Shown: positions 10,205 to 20,207 of the stretch, in pieces
How positions within the stretch are numbered: position 1 is the stretch's first letter
How the letters are laid out: each line of letters begins with the position of its first letter
DNA from: Phaeodactylum tricornutum CCAP 1055/1
Taxonomy: Eukaryota; Bacillariophyta; Bacillariophyceae; Surirellales; Neidiaceae
Reading direction: 5' to 3'
NCBI RefSeq assembly: GCF_000150955.2
Contig: NC_011670.1
Location: 757,359-821,358 of the forward strand
Length of the DNA: 64,000 nucleotides
Notes under the pieces: generated by a model
What the model saw: the letters and a program-made list of their open reading frames with translations, nothing else
Database searches by the model: none
Told to the model about the DNA's origin: nothing
Made by a program: the position numbers and the translations under genes

Positions 10205-10726
10205 TTAAATATCTAATCTCTGCGCCCGGAAAGATGATTTTTTACGATACTGACACACCTCTTCAATTCCCGAGAACAGAGGAACATTCGTGTTTCGTCT
10301 CATCTGTTCTGCACTACTATCCGGCGAACAGAAAGACGACTTTGTTTGTTGCGACCAAATACTGGATTCGTCGGTTTTCTGGGTGTCCGAATCTTGGTCG
10401 TCATGCGACGAGCAATCTTTTTCAATCTTTGCTATTGGACCCGCAGCTACCAGCATCCTTGAGAGCATCATTTGCCGTTCTTTGAGTGCTACCTTGATCT
10501 GCCTCCGAATTACACGGCGGTCAATGGAGCCGCCTACTTGCTTCTTTCCGATCCCAGCTTCTAATTGCTGGCCGTCGTCCGCTGCTCGATCCGACACACT
10601 GTACGATCCTTCCAAAACGTTCGAAAAGAGCGCCCTTCGTTCTTTCATGGCCGCGAGTATCTCTCGAGCTCGAGCGAATTCGTCGACTCGTTGGTCCTCA
10701 CTTGCACTTCCCGTCGTCATTGCCAT
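10205..10726 (-). CDS. Small helical protein with an internal repeat, unknown function
   Basis: Intronless, 173 residues, ATG at 10726 with a second ATG two codons later. I do not recognise the family. A short unit occurs twice: AAMKERRALFSNVL near residue 25 and VALKERQMMLSRML near residue 81. The shared pattern is A-[ML]-K-E-R-x-x-[LM]-[LF]-S-x-[VM]-L, which suggests two copies of an amphipathic helix that binds the same partner. The rest is polar and probably disordered (HDDQDSDTQKTDE). No signal peptide or membrane segment. It is head to head with the F-BAR/GRAM/VASt gene. Confidence 0.6.
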   Translation of the reverse strand: MAMTTGSASEDQRVDEFARAREILAAMKERRALFSNVLEGSYSVSDRAADDGQQLEAGIGKKQVGGSIDRRVIRRQIKVALKERQMMLSRMLVAAGPIAKIEKDCSSHDDQDSDTQKTDESSIWSQQTKSSFCSPDSSAEQMRRNTNVPLFSGIEEVCQYRKKSSFRAQRLDI

Positions 10727-11559
10727 ACACTACTTATGATACAGCCGCGTACGCCAGCACTGCACGTTTTTATGCAGACTGTGTGTTCGTACAGGAGCAA
10801 AGCCGCCTCTCTGCCAGAGTGCTTGCATTCAGCTTTTTGTGAGAGCCCGTTCGCTGTATGAAGGCGGGGAAAAGCCGTCCATTCGTTGGGGGGCGCACTT
10901 TCTCTCTCTCGAAAACCTTCTTTTCGACCGCGCAGAACAGAAGTCTCATTGAAGTACTAATTAAAAGCCGGGGTTTCCAAACGGGCCAACTCCCGGGAAT
11001 GTTCCGTGGCTATTGTGCTCCAGCCACACGAGGCATAGCTGCGATGAATGAGTTCCCATCCGTGACACTATTTCCGACTTTTTAAATCGAGATACGGTTG
11101 TGCCTATTGAAACTGATTGTATATAATGTAAATGAATAGAATTCTTCCGTTCGTGAATCCAATTAAACGTTTGGGCTGTTTTGTACAACCGGGGCAATTT
11201 CAGTGCTGATTGACAAACACATGGAGACCCCACGGAATACGTATTGGGTCCACTCGTCATAGGAAAAGCTGTTCGACTGTACTGCCAAACCCTACTTTTA
11301 CACGTTCCCTTAGGGCTAATTCAAGTTCGCCTCAATTCCAATCCTTCGTTGGCGTTTCCAAAGTGGGAATAACGATTCACAGACAGGACTGACGGTGAGC
11401 GGAAACAGCCCCGCCCGACCTCTCCATGCGTGCGTGACTCCGGTTCACGGTCATCACGGGACGATTGGTTTGGACGGGAAAGGCACCGGACACGGAAACA
11501 GCACAGTTCCAGTGCAGTCCCATGCCGAGAGGTCATTTCTTGGAATCAGACCAGCCGTG
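10727..11559. promoter_or_regulatory. Head-to-head intergenic region upstream of the F-BAR/GRAM/VASt gene
   Basis: About 833 bases. The open frame of the downstream gene extends back to a GTG at 11395, but the first in-frame ATG is at 11560, so this part is treated as 5' leader. No other gene was supported. Confidence 0.4.
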
Positions 11560-14500
11560 ATGAGCGAAGGAGACACGATAGCATCCGTCGGTTCTCGCGA
11601 CTCCGCCTTGGAACGGAGCCCGTCGCCCAATTCTCCGACCGACGACGGAGTGGATTCCGTCGATCCCTTGGCAGAGACCGACGTCGTCCCCGGTGGTATA
11701 CCGCGGGCGGATCTTTTGGCGACTCCGGAACTTGCCGCCTTTTCTCCATCGAAAGATGCCAACAAGCCCGACAATGTGCACGGAATGGGCTTGCGTCTCG
11801 CACTGGATCGGTCACGAAACTTGAATCGCTCCAGTCGCCGAGCGGTAGTCTTCTTACTGGACACCGCCACACTGTACGAGAACTACGCGCAGTCACTCGT
11901 CAAGGCGACACAGCTTTTGCAGCCGGCCATTGGACAACAGGCCAACTTGCCGGCTCTGTCCGTCCAGGAGTCCTTGCTCTCGTGGTCCGGAGAAGTACAA
12001 AGACTGGCCAAAGCCATTCGGAGTCGGGCGGCCCAGCCTTTTCAGAACTTTCTGGTCTCACACACTGAAACCGTATCCGGGGTCCAGCAACGGTACTGGC
12101 AGAGCCGCCAAAAAACCATTCAGCTCCGGCAGAAGGCTCAATCGTATCGCTTGCGGTACCTCAAAGCCGCAAACGAAGCGGACCAAGCTCTGGTGGAATG
12201 GAAGGACGAAAACAGACTAGGCGAATCCACAGACTCGAGCGAGGAAAAACGACCCAAGCGTCTCGAATCCAAAATCGAGGAGGCAGAGCGACTGCAAGGG
12301 CAATATCAGCGATATGTTCGTCGAGAGAACGACGCCGTCCGACAGTGTCAGCTTCTCGAAGCAATGGCTCTCGAATGCTTACAAAATGTGGAGGAAGATC
12401 GCCTATTCATCTTTGTACAGTGCATGATAGATTCGTTGATGTTCGAGAAGGAGGCCGTGGATGAAATGATGATATCTCTAAAGGAAAGTGCCGAAGACAA
12501 GGTAGTTACCGAGACCATTATTTCGGACAAAAAAGAGAGCAAGCCTTTCATGAAGCTTTTGAAAAATTCTTCGAATGGACTTTCGCAACTTTTCGACGAT
12601 GGTTCAGGCGCGATGGATGCCGATACTTTGGGTTTGCCCGAAGAGATCGGCCAGCTTCGCGATACTGTTCGATCCAAAATGGCTCTACGCGCAGTTCGCG
12701 TGCAGGTGGGACGGGCTTTGTCATCCTTCTTGGAAAGTGTCGCCACCGCCTCGGCTCGATTGAGCAACGGGATCCTTCAACAGCTACGAAAATTGGACAC
12801 CAAGTCTGGCGACCCCGACCAAATTCGTCAATGTGAAGGTGAGCGAACACTGCGGATTTGGGACTCTCTGACAACATCCCTTCAAACAGAAGCAGACGGG
12901 GCGATTTTATTGGCGAGCTCCTTGCGTACACTCCGCACCGACAAACTTGACGTGGTTGTAATGTATGCCGAAAAATCTACCAAAACAGCCGCCGATACGG
13001 AGGAGAATATGTGGAAGCAACTGTGCGAGGCAGCACGATCGCAAGGCAAAGCCGAAAACCGCTATCGCCTTTCGGCTGCCCAATCCGAAAAGGCTCGAGA
13101 GCGCGTCCAATCGGTGGATAGTGCTGGTGCTAGCGGAGGCAGCGGAAACACGGATACGGGGCAGTCGCCCATACGAGGGAATAGGAAAGTTTCCTCCGTA
13201 CGAGTGAATACGAAAGTTTCGAAGGGCCTCGCCAATATGTTCTCTATTCTACCTGATGGGGGTGAGCAAGCCATGAAGATGTTTCATCCCGGAGCACGTG
13301 CAAGCATTGCTCAGCAAACGTTGGTTGACGCTGACGAAAAGGAGGAACAGCTGCGAAGAACTCTCGATTTGGCTGTGGAAGCAAGTGCCAAAGCACTAGA
13401 AGCATACCGTCTCAATTCGGAAGCTTTATTGTCTCACTATGGGACGGAGGAGAAGAGTGGGCTGGATGAAATGCGTGCAGCTTTGGAGGAGTTTGTAAGC
13501 GGAGTCCAGGCCTTTCGCGAATCGCGCCAAGACTCTTTGACCAATGCATTGTCCTGCTGCAGTAAATTGCATGTAAAGCAAACAAAGATTGATGTACAAG
13601 ATTTTGCTAATTCAATTCGAAAACAAATCCAGAAAAAAGCATCCGAGAGCAAAGGAATGGATAGAGATGGAGGCTTTATGTTAGCAGAATGTCTAGAGCA
13701 ATTTCAGGCACTTGGAGGAGACAGAGATGATGATGATAATATTGATGATGAATTGTTTGACGATCAAGATGGAGAGGTGGAGCATTTATCTGAAACACAA
13801 AACTTGGACCATTCCATTCCCGTTTTGGACCAAGAGAATGAAGGTATACAAGACTCTTCTACTGAGCACGAAAACAAGCAGTCGCAAACTTGGCTTCGTC
13901 GGCAGCCCTTTGCGCACCCAAGTTCCTTAAGCAATCTCCCCAACGGAATAGCGCTTAAAAAGCTTTCTCTTCGAAGCAATTTGCGCCGACGGAATCGAAT
14001 CCATAGCGAGCAGCCGAACCAAGAAGTTGATATTCTATTGACATACTTTTGGTCGGAACCAATGGATATGCTAGCAACACCACAGATTGCGCTGTCGTTT
14101 CCCTGTTCTTTCCGTGATGGAAGTCAGCGCCTACCCTCTCAGTACGGGCGTGTTTATCTTACAAATCGAAGATTTCTATTTGTCAGCTGGACGGGAAAGA
14201 AGCTTGTTCTGACATGGCCGGATGTGCTGGCCATCAAACTGTCAAAACGATCTTTCACTGCAAACAATGATACTATTAGGGTCACGTGTCGAAAAGGGAT
14301 TGACGAAGAATCGTACATGGTTCTCGGTGGAATAGTGAATTACGTAGAAAAATTGGCAACTATCAAAAGGGCTAGAGCCGATGCGTTGGCGGCCCTAGAG
14401 GAAGTCAAACATGTAGTATCGCATCCGGTGGACATAAAAGCTATGGAGGCCACTACAGACGAAGTCCCACCGGATGAAACTCTCGGAAAAATGGAAGTTG

Positions 14501-15357
14501 TCTTGACGAAGCACATTCGAAAGATCTCAATTCAACGATTCTATGATATAGTCTGGTCGGAAGGCCAAGGGACGACCGAAAAGCCACTCTACCTTCCATG
14601 GCTGGAGCGCGCATGCCATGATATTGATATGAGTACCTGGGATTTTGCGCCTTGTACAGGATCGTGGTGCGGAGAAACTTATGCACAGAAAAGACACATT
14701 AAGTTCAAGATACGTCGGAAAACACACCTGTATATTGGCCCACCGATTGCAACTGTGAAACAAACGCACTACTGCCGTGTCGAAGGCAACGACAAATGTG
14801 TCTTGGGTATGACAATTGAGTTTGAAGGTGTTCCGTATTGTGACACATTCGCGGTAGAAGTTCGATGGGTTGCGAGACGCGAGGGTGTGGATGACATCTT
14901 AGTGCAAGTGGGTGTTTTTGTAGATTTCAAGAAGAATACATTTTTGAAAAGCAAGATCCGATCTGGAACGATCGAAGAGACAGCGCCAGTCCATCGCACT
15001 CTTTTCGAAAGTGCCCAAACAGCCTGTATTGCCGCTGGTGGCGAAAAGCCCTCCGAGAACGATGAAACACTCGTGCTAATTGAAGCCACTGCAAAAGGAA
15101 ATCCGACGGATATTTCTCGGGGTTTGCAAAAAAATAATTTCTTCATTTTCGCCTGCTGTGGACTCGTTCTGGCGCTCATAACTTGGCGAATCTTCATTGC
15201 ACACGTCCGACAAGGTAACCCTGCTTTTGAAGCAGATTCATTAGCTTCCAGTGATGTGACGTCCTTGGGCCATCGAATGAATAGCTTAGAAGTCGAAGTC
15301 AAGGCCATGCATGAAACGTTGAAGGAAATCCTCGAAGTCATAAAGACTCAACAGTAA
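11560..15357 (+). CDS. F-BAR + GRAM + VASt + membrane-anchor protein (LAM/Aster-type sterol transfer)
   Basis: Intronless, 1265 residues from ATG 11560. Order of parts: a Ser/Pro-rich start; a long helical region (~85-330) whose start, LYENYAQSLVKATQLL, looks like the FCH/F-BAR first helix; a second helical and acidic region; a GRAM domain (~820-960, YGRVYLTNRRFLFVSW); a VASt/START-like domain (~975-1145, FYDIVWSEG, YLPWLERACHDIDMSTWDF, GVPYCDTFAVEVRW); and one C-terminal membrane span (~1190-1212) plus a short coiled coil. GRAM-VASt-TM proteins (yeast Lam/Ysp, animal GRAMD1/Aster, plant VAD1) sit in the ER and move sterol at membrane contact sites. A BAR-type N-terminus with a lipid-binding C-terminus also occurs in yeast Lam1/Lam3. 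The stop is 48 bases from the convergent methyltransferase stop. Confidence 0.8.
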   Translation: MSEGDTIASVGSRDSALERSPSPNSPTDDGVDSVDPLAETDVVPGGIPRADLLATPELAAFSPSKDANKPDNVHGMGLRLALDRSRNLNRSSRRAVVFLLDTATLYENYAQSLVKATQLLQPAIGQQANLPALSVQESLLSWSGEVQRLAKAIRSRAAQPFQNFLVSHTETVSGVQQRYWQSRQKTIQLRQKAQSYRLRYLKAANEADQALVEWKDENRLGESTDSSEEKRPKRLESKIEEAERLQGQYQRYVRRENDAVRQCQLLEAMALECLQNVEEDRLFIFVQCMIDSLMFEKEAVDEMMISLKESAEDKVVTETIISDKKESKPFMKLLKNSSNGLSQLFDDGSGAMDADTLGLPEEIGQLRDTVRSKMALRAVRVQVGRALSSFLESVATASARLSNGILQQLRKLDTKSGDPDQIRQCEGERTLRIWDSLTTSLQTEADGAILLASSLRTLRTDKLDVVVMYAEKSTKTAADTEENMWKQLCEAARSQGKAENRYRLSAAQSEKARERVQSVDSAGASGGSGNTDTGQSPIRGNRKVSSVRVNTKVSKGLANMFSILPDGGEQAMKMFHPGARASIAQQTLVDADEKEEQLRRTLDLAVEASAKALEAYRLNSEALLSHYGTEEKSGLDEMRAALEEFVSGVQAFRESRQDSLTNALSCCSKLHVKQTKIDVQDFANSIRKQIQKKASESKGMDRDGGFMLAECLEQFQALGGDRDDDDNIDDELFDDQDGEVEHLSETQNLDHSIPVLDQENEGIQDSSTEHENKQSQTWLRRQPFAHPSSLSNLPNGIALKKLSLRSNLRRRNRIHSEQPNQEVDILLTYFWSEPMDMLATPQIALSFPCSFRDGSQRLPSQYGRVYLTNRRFLFVSWTGKKLVLTWPDVLAIKLSKRSFTANNDTIRVTCRKGIDEESYMVLGGIVNYVEKLATIKRARADALAALEEVKHVVSHPVDIKAMEATTDEVPPDETLGKMEVVLTKHIRKISIQRFYDIVWSEGQGTTEKPLYLPWLERACHDIDMSTWDFAPCTGSWCGETYAQKRHIKFKIRRKTHLYIGPPIATVKQTHYCRVEGNDKCVLGMTIEFEGVPYCDTFAVEVRWVARREGVDDILVQVGVFVDFKKNTFLKSKIRSGTIEETAPVHRTLFESAQTACIAAGGEKPSENDETLVLIEATAKGNPTDISRGLQKNNFFIFACCGLVLALITWRIFIAHVRQGNPAFEADSLASSDVTSLGHRMNSLEVEVKAMHETLKEILEVIKTQQ

Positions 15358-15405
15358 ATATAGCTTTCTATTCCCAATAGGTTTCTGTCCCTAGCTTCGC
15401 TTGCT

Positions 15406-16584
15406 CTAATCAATATCGAAGAGTGACTCGTCTGCTTTGTGATTACTGCTATCCCTCTTGTGATGTGCTATAACATGCAGAAACTTGGCTGCGCATTGTG
15501 ACGCAAAGCTACCGTCGTCTTTTTCACTCCATCCACTACCTTCTATTTCACTGGCTGGCTTGAGTCGATATCGATTGATTTCAACCCATTCCAAGGTGAC
15601 ATCCAAATTCAACTCCCTGGACAGGTAACGACATGTCTCTAAAAATGCGCTGCGATTGTATGGTCCAAACATGTGAATGGTACCTTCAGGTTGGAGTATA
15701 CTAGCCAAGGTTTCGCTCAAGGGTTTAATCGCTTGGTGGCGGTAAGCACAGTCACAGGCAATCACTGTTTTGTACTTCGCACCACCCAAAATGTCACTGC
15801 ACCGATCAAGCGACTCGAACGCTTCCTTCCACTCCAAGTTTTTGATGGAAATAGGTGGACGTGTGCTAGGGGGCACACCAGCCAAGGCTTGGTGCACATT
15901 GCTGCGGCATTGTTGCAAAACTTCATCGTTTCCGTCAGTCAGTGTGACGGACTTGACGTGCGAGCGCTCTCGGTGATCCAGTGTCGATGCCAAGATATTG
16001 AGAATGCTGCCTACGCCCACCCCGCAGCCAAGCTCGACGACATTTCCAGAAAGCTGGTGCCGCTGCGTACCAAAGTAGAGAGCCATGGCGAGCGAGGCTT
16101 CCCATGTCGTTGCGCCTGTGCCGGCGGAACCGAACACTCCTTGATCAATCTCTTGGATGTGCACGGAAGTAATGACTTTTCCCAGATCTACAGCACCGAG
16201 GGAGTTCCGGCTTAAGACTTCAGGTTGAGCGTCCTGATCTTCATTAGATGAATGAGGAGAGTTCTCGTCTGGTGCAGGTTTGCGCAACACAAACGTTTTC
16301 TTAGCTTGCTTCAAATCATACCGCTCTTCAATTGCAAAGGGTGGTTTCTTCGTCGAGCCCGTTGCATGCAGTTCGTAGAATGTTCGGGCAATCCCATCGT
16401 CTGATACGTAAAATTCATCGTATTCAATCATGAGAGGCATGTCAACGGTCTCGGTAGAAACGTGGGCTTGCGCTTCTCGGCATGACGTTGGTGTTGTCGA
16501 GAACGGAGAGAATGTAGAGTGATGTCGACGTAAAGAAGGAGCTTGAGACATGCTAGTAAGTAGAGCAGTAAGCAGAGGACGCAT
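15406..16584 (-). CDS. METTL21/FAM86-type SAM-dependent protein methyltransferase
   Basis: Intronless, 392 residues. The first ATG is at 16584; the frame extends only to a TTG two codons upstream. The N-terminus (MRPLLTALLTSMSQAPSLRRHHSTF) is basic and Ser-rich and may target mitochondria or the plastid. The core has TTWEASLAMALYF, motif I VVELGCGVGVGS, SVTLTDGNDEVL, and a family-16-like post-motif VIACDCAYRH, where METTL21 members have D-[VC]-[VI]-Y. These enzymes trimethylate lysine on chaperones and translation factors; the substrate here is unknown. Confidence is high for methyltransferase and moderate for subfamily. Confidence 0.75.
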   Translation of the reverse strand: MRPLLTALLTSMSQAPSLRRHHSTFSPFSTTPTSCREAQAHVSTETVDMPLMIEYDEFYVSDDGIARTFYELHATGSTKKPPFAIEERYDLKQAKKTFVLRKPAPDENSPHSSNEDQDAQPEVLSRNSLGAVDLGKVITSVHIQEIDQGVFGSAGTGATTWEASLAMALYFGTQRHQLSGNVVELGCGVGVGSILNILASTLDHRERSHVKSVTLTDGNDEVLQQCRSNVHQALAGVPPSTRPPISIKNLEWKEAFESLDRCSDILGGAKYKTVIACDCAYRHQAIKPLSETLASILQPEGTIHMFGPYNRSAFLETCRYLSRELNLDVTLEWVEINRYRLKPASEIEGSGWSEKDDGSFASQCAAKFLHVIAHHKRDSSNHKADESLFDID

Positions 16585-17055
16585 ATTCAAACCTCAACCA
16601 ATTTTGGCGAAATCCAACTTTGCTCGTAGGATCCGGTGAGACGAGAAATGAATCGAAATCTAACAGAAACCTTTTGCAGTTAGGATACCTTGTATGATTC
16701 CTCACAGTCAGTCAACGAAAAATGATTCATAAGAACGCGGTCGCTCGACTGTGAAGTCACGAATAGTCAGGTAACAACTCTAGTAGGAGATGGTGGGTCC
16801 CTCTATTTAGTCTTGTTTGACGTAGAAAGAGCGAACAGAAGCAGGATCTGCCCTTCTCCCATTCTTCATACTCTTGATGTGAACGTTTATTACTTATACA
16901 ATAAAAGGTTGTCATACGTACAACACAACAAGACCTGGATTTACAACCGTATCAATCTCGAAATCTCGAGTCACGTAAATGCTGCCGACCGAGTAACGCA
17001 ATCTTTTCAATGTAACCAACACAACATCTTACTCTATCGTTTGAACGATGATAGC
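16585..17055. promoter_or_regulatory. Head-to-head intergenic region, methyltransferase / Ric-8-like
   Basis: About 471 bases. It holds TCACAGTCA (16702) and a related CGACTGTGA at 16747. The Ric-8-like frame stays open back to a TTG at 16813, but the composition of that stretch is not protein-like, so it is treated as leader. Confidence 0.5.
16702..16710 (-). promoter_or_regulatory. TGACTGTGA motif copy 3
   Basis: Exact 9-mer on the minus strand, 118 bases upstream of the methyltransferase ATG. A one-mismatch copy (CGACTGTGA) lies about 45 bases away on the opposite strand. Confidence 0.4.
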
Positions 17056-18729
17056 ATGACAGTAAGGCAATTTAACGATCATTCGGATGGGGATAAATAC
17101 CAGAACTATTCAGGTCCACGGATGGATCTACCCAGCAATTTCCTGACTTTTTTATCAGATTTGAAATGCGCCGTGTCGAAATCTCAATTCGTAGCCCTAA
17201 ACGAAAACCTGGAAAATCTCTGGAATCTTTCGCCTCAGGAACAAGCTATTGATAATCAACGACAAGTTGAAGAAGACGTGGCTGCAGTCGATAAGAATAC
17301 ATTGATTGCCGTTACGCAGCATTTGATTTCGACACTATGCGGTATTTTGAAAGACGGAACAGCCTTTGGACACCAGAGCCAAGACTCAATAACAACTACC
17401 TCACAGCCGATAGATGTTTTGAATGCATGGAATCAGCATCATGAGTCGCTCTGCTTGGACGATACGGAGGAGCCGTTCCTTTGGTTCACTGAAATAATTC
17501 GGGCGAGCAAAAACTGGGTTCGATGGATTTTGCAAATATATCCTATGATTGCTCCGTCGAATTCTGTTTCTTACCAAGCAACGCAACCATTCCAATCCAA
17601 CGAAATGTTGGAGTTCTATATGCTTCTCATGGATGGTTATATCAGCTTGAAATTCGTCAACGCCAAAACTGGCGAGAACTTGGCGCGACACGCCTGCCAA
17701 CTCCTCTTCTACGCAGTCTATTCCCAATCTCCACGCACTGACGACAAAGCACAACTGAGGTTCCAACATTTGCGAGAACTTGATTTCTTTGACCGAATAT
17801 TGACCATGCTGGGACAAGCTCAAACCACCGCCTTTGGATTCGCGTTGGTGCAACTCATTCACAACGTTATGTATTCTTTTACCGACGCCTCCAAAGCATG
17901 GACGGAATCGAATATATTCTTGACCGCCACCGCTTGCTCGAAGTGTCCCTGGTTGTCCCAGAAGTCGAGTGAGCATTATACCTTTCCTATCATGCTCGAA
18001 TATATGTTAATATGGTGTCTTTCATCGCAACCACCGTTGCCCAACAATTTCGAGGATCGCCGAGTAAATATAGTTGTTGAGGTCCTACGGACTTTCTATG
18101 CGATGCGTGCTGGATCGAAGCTGACTGTGGATTCAGCTCTTGCAAATATTCTGGTGCAACTGCTCCACTTAGATAGTCAGAAAAAGCAGTGTATGGATTG
18201 TCAGATCGCAGCTGTTCCTATCTTGATGGACGCCAATCCATCTTTGGGAGACTTTCTAGTTTCTAGGGAATCCGTCGCGCCCTTGATGCATATTTTGGAT
18301 AGTCAGATGACGCTTGTTTTGAGGAGCAATGAAATGGACAATGCCGGTGCGGCCAAATTGACACCCATTCTAGCTGTACTGTTCAGGTTTTCACAAGCCA
18401 ACCTCAAGTTCCGGCAATTAGTGAAAGCATCAATTTTTCCCAGGGATCGAGAGACGACTTTCCAAGCAATGGTCAAAGAGGCCGAAAAAGGAATCGGTTC
18501 CACCAAAAATATGACACCAATGGACGCCCCGTCCGGAACCTTGAGGGCCGGCCTTATTCGTTTGCTTAGTTGGCCCCAGAGCCACATAAAACGCTTTGTG
18601 GGCGAGTTACTTTGGATTTTGTGTGCGAATGATTCCAAAGAATTTTCCTATCGCGTTGGAATGGGCAACGCTCTTCCGTTTCTTGGCCTAAAAGGAATTG
18701 TTGAGCTGCCACCGACTATTCATTCTTAA
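17056..18729 (+). CDS. Ric-8/synembryn-like armadillo protein (G-alpha chaperone/GEF)
   Basis: Intronless, 557 residues from ATG 17056, close to the usual 530-560 of the family. The protein is all-helical, as expected for an armadillo-like fold. The strongest match is the C-terminus: SGTLRAGLIRLLSW, IKRFVGELLWILCANDSKEF and GMGNALPFLGLKG. These align by eye with Ric-8 (KRLAAEFLFVLCKENVDRF, GYGNAAGLLA). Upstream, FRFSQANLKFRQLVKASIFP corresponds to the Ric-8 segment ending in VLPP. Ric-8 folds nascent G-alpha subunits and acts as a nucleotide exchange factor in the cytosol. A second ATG at 17122 is possible. The stop is 83 bases from the WDR55 stop. Confidence 0.7.
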   Translation: MTVRQFNDHSDGDKYQNYSGPRMDLPSNFLTFLSDLKCAVSKSQFVALNENLENLWNLSPQEQAIDNQRQVEEDVAAVDKNTLIAVTQHLISTLCGILKDGTAFGHQSQDSITTTSQPIDVLNAWNQHHESLCLDDTEEPFLWFTEIIRASKNWVRWILQIYPMIAPSNSVSYQATQPFQSNEMLEFYMLLMDGYISLKFVNAKTGENLARHACQLLFYAVYSQSPRTDDKAQLRFQHLRELDFFDRILTMLGQAQTTAFGFALVQLIHNVMYSFTDASKAWTESNIFLTATACSKCPWLSQKSSEHYTFPIMLEYMLIWCLSSQPPLPNNFEDRRVNIVVEVLRTFYAMRAGSKLTVDSALANILVQLLHLDSQKKQCMDCQIAAVPILMDANPSLGDFLVSRESVAPLMHILDSQMTLVLRSNEMDNAGAAKLTPILAVLFRFSQANLKFRQLVKASIFPRDRETTFQAMVKEAEKGIGSTKNMTPMDAPSGTLRAGLIRLLSWPQSHIKRFVGELLWILCANDSKEFSYRVGMGNALPFLGLKGIVELPPTIHS

Positions 18730-18812
18730 CGCCAGGCTGAGGGGAAGTCATCATGATATTGACACATGTGTGGCTAATGTACCTGAAAGTAAAAGGGTTT
18801 TTGTTAATTCCG

Positions 18813-20207
18813 TTACAGATCCTCAAAAAACTTCTCGTTTGGAGTTTTCAATCGTCCAGCTCTCTTATCGTTCTTGTTCTCCGGTTTCCCTTCATCATCA
18901 TCGTCGTCGCTGTCATCACTGTCTTCATCGTCTCTTTCATCCATTTCCCCGTCGTCCATTTCTTCATCCATGTCATCCCACTCCTCGTCGCTGCCCTGGC
19001 CGCTCTTGTACTGCTGCTGGGCTAAAACAGCCGCGTCCATTTTGATGTCACTTTGAACGCCAGTGTCGTCGCAATTTTCAAAATCTTCCTGAAGGACCCG
19101 TGCATCCCACAAACGAATGATTCTATCGTGCGTGGCACTACCCACGGAGCTCTTGTCCGCGTTGAAATATAGCTTTTCGATTGGAAATCCATCGTGATCA
19201 CCTAATACACCAAGCAACTTATCGGGATGAATCTGAACAACACGTATAAGTCCATCGGAAGATCCAGTCAATAAGGTATCTTCATCAACTTTGAGCAAAG
19301 CATCGATACTAGCGGGATGCCCGGGGAACCGATCGCTCACGTCCCCCCATGTCCCCCAGCTCCACACTGCCAGAACACCTTCACCCGTACCGGCAACCAC
19401 CTTTTTACCGCGTTTCATAACTAATAACGAAAGGAGTTCGTCCTCCTGGTCGTCGGAGCGTCGCACCACTTTGGTCTTATCTGTTTCTCCTTGTTGCGCC
19501 ATGCGCAAGTCGTATATCGACATTGTACAATCCGCCGATGATGCCAAAAGCGTAAATCCGTCTGACGAGGTTTCAAACGCCGAAACATAATCATTGTGCT
19601 CTTTCCACTGCTGCACACAGCCAGCCGGTAGCATTCCTTTGGAAGCTGTGGAGCTTCCCATCAGCCGTGTATCCCATAACCGCACGCATCCACTTTCATC
19701 GCCGGTTGCCATAACAGAACGCGATGCTGCTACGGATGTAAACTCGTGCAACACGTGAAGCGGGGCTTTACCAAAGGAAGCGTTCGGGACTTTCCACAAG
19801 ACAGGACTCGGTCCGGACGAAGAAAAGATTCCAGCGCGACTAGCATCCATACAAGCTACATCCCCCGCTGTTCCTCCCGAATAAATATGTTGCCCGTCGT
19901 GAGAAAAAGTAACGGTTCGGCAGGAAGCTTGCTTGGAACCCGTTTCGGAGACTTTGCAGGGCATAAGCTGCGTATGCAGATCGGTGGAAGACACCAACGT
20001 GTCTGGCCCTTCGTCGTCGCTATCGCTCTGCGCCATGGATGTCGCGTTTTTTCCGTTCGCCTCGAGCTCGAGCAATTCACGGACATCGTGGACTTCCACG
20101 GTCCCGTCGACCAAACCCGCCGTGAGGAGATAAGGCAAGGATGGATGAAAACTGAAATCCAGTGGCTGGTCTGAGCATTCCACCAGTGTAGCAGCCGAAG
20201 ATGCCAT
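18813..20207 (-). CDS. WDR55/Jip5-type WD40 protein
   Basis: Intronless, 464 residues from ATG 20207 (MASSAATLVECSDQPLDFSF). The frame is open further upstream but the family start fits this ATG. About seven WD40 blades are visible, for example LLTAGLVDGTVEVHDV, TGDESGCVRLWDTR, LLASSADCTMSIYDLR, LLTGSSDGLIRVVQ and GSATHDRIIRLWDAR. The C-tail has a long acidic run (DDEDSDDSDDDDDEG) and then a basic end, RAGRLKTPNEKFFEDL. This layout is that of WDR55 and yeast Jip5, nucleolar proteins needed for ribosomal RNA processing. The acidic tail is low-complexity DNA at 18880-18990. Confidence 0.85.
   Translation of the reverse strand: MASSAATLVECSDQPLDFSFHPSLPYLLTAGLVDGTVEVHDVRELLELEANGKNATSMAQSDSDDEGPDTLVSSTDLHTQLMPCKVSETGSKQASCRTVTFSHDGQHIYSGGTAGDVACMDASRAGIFSSSGPSPVLWKVPNASFGKAPLHVLHEFTSVAASRSVMATGDESGCVRLWDTRLMGSSTASKGMLPAGCVQQWKEHNDYVSAFETSSDGFTLLASSADCTMSIYDLRMAQQGETDKTKVVRRSDDQEDELLSLLVMKRGKKVVAGTGEGVLAVWSWGTWGDVSDRFPGHPASIDALLKVDEDTLLTGSSDGLIRVVQIHPDKLLGVLGDHDGFPIEKLYFNADKSSVGSATHDRIIRLWDARVLQEDFENCDDTGVQSDIKMDAAVLAQQQYKSGQGSDEEWDDMDEEMDDGEMDERDDEDSDDSDDDDDEGKPENKNDKRAGRLKTPNEKFFEDL

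Noticed and set aside
11395-11559. Upstream extension of the F-BAR/GRAM/VASt frame
   Set aside because: Opens only with GTG. The first ATG is 11560.
16813-17055. 81-codon upstream extension of the Ric-8-like frame
   Set aside because: It begins with TTG, composition is unlike the rest, and Ric-8 length fits ATG 17056.
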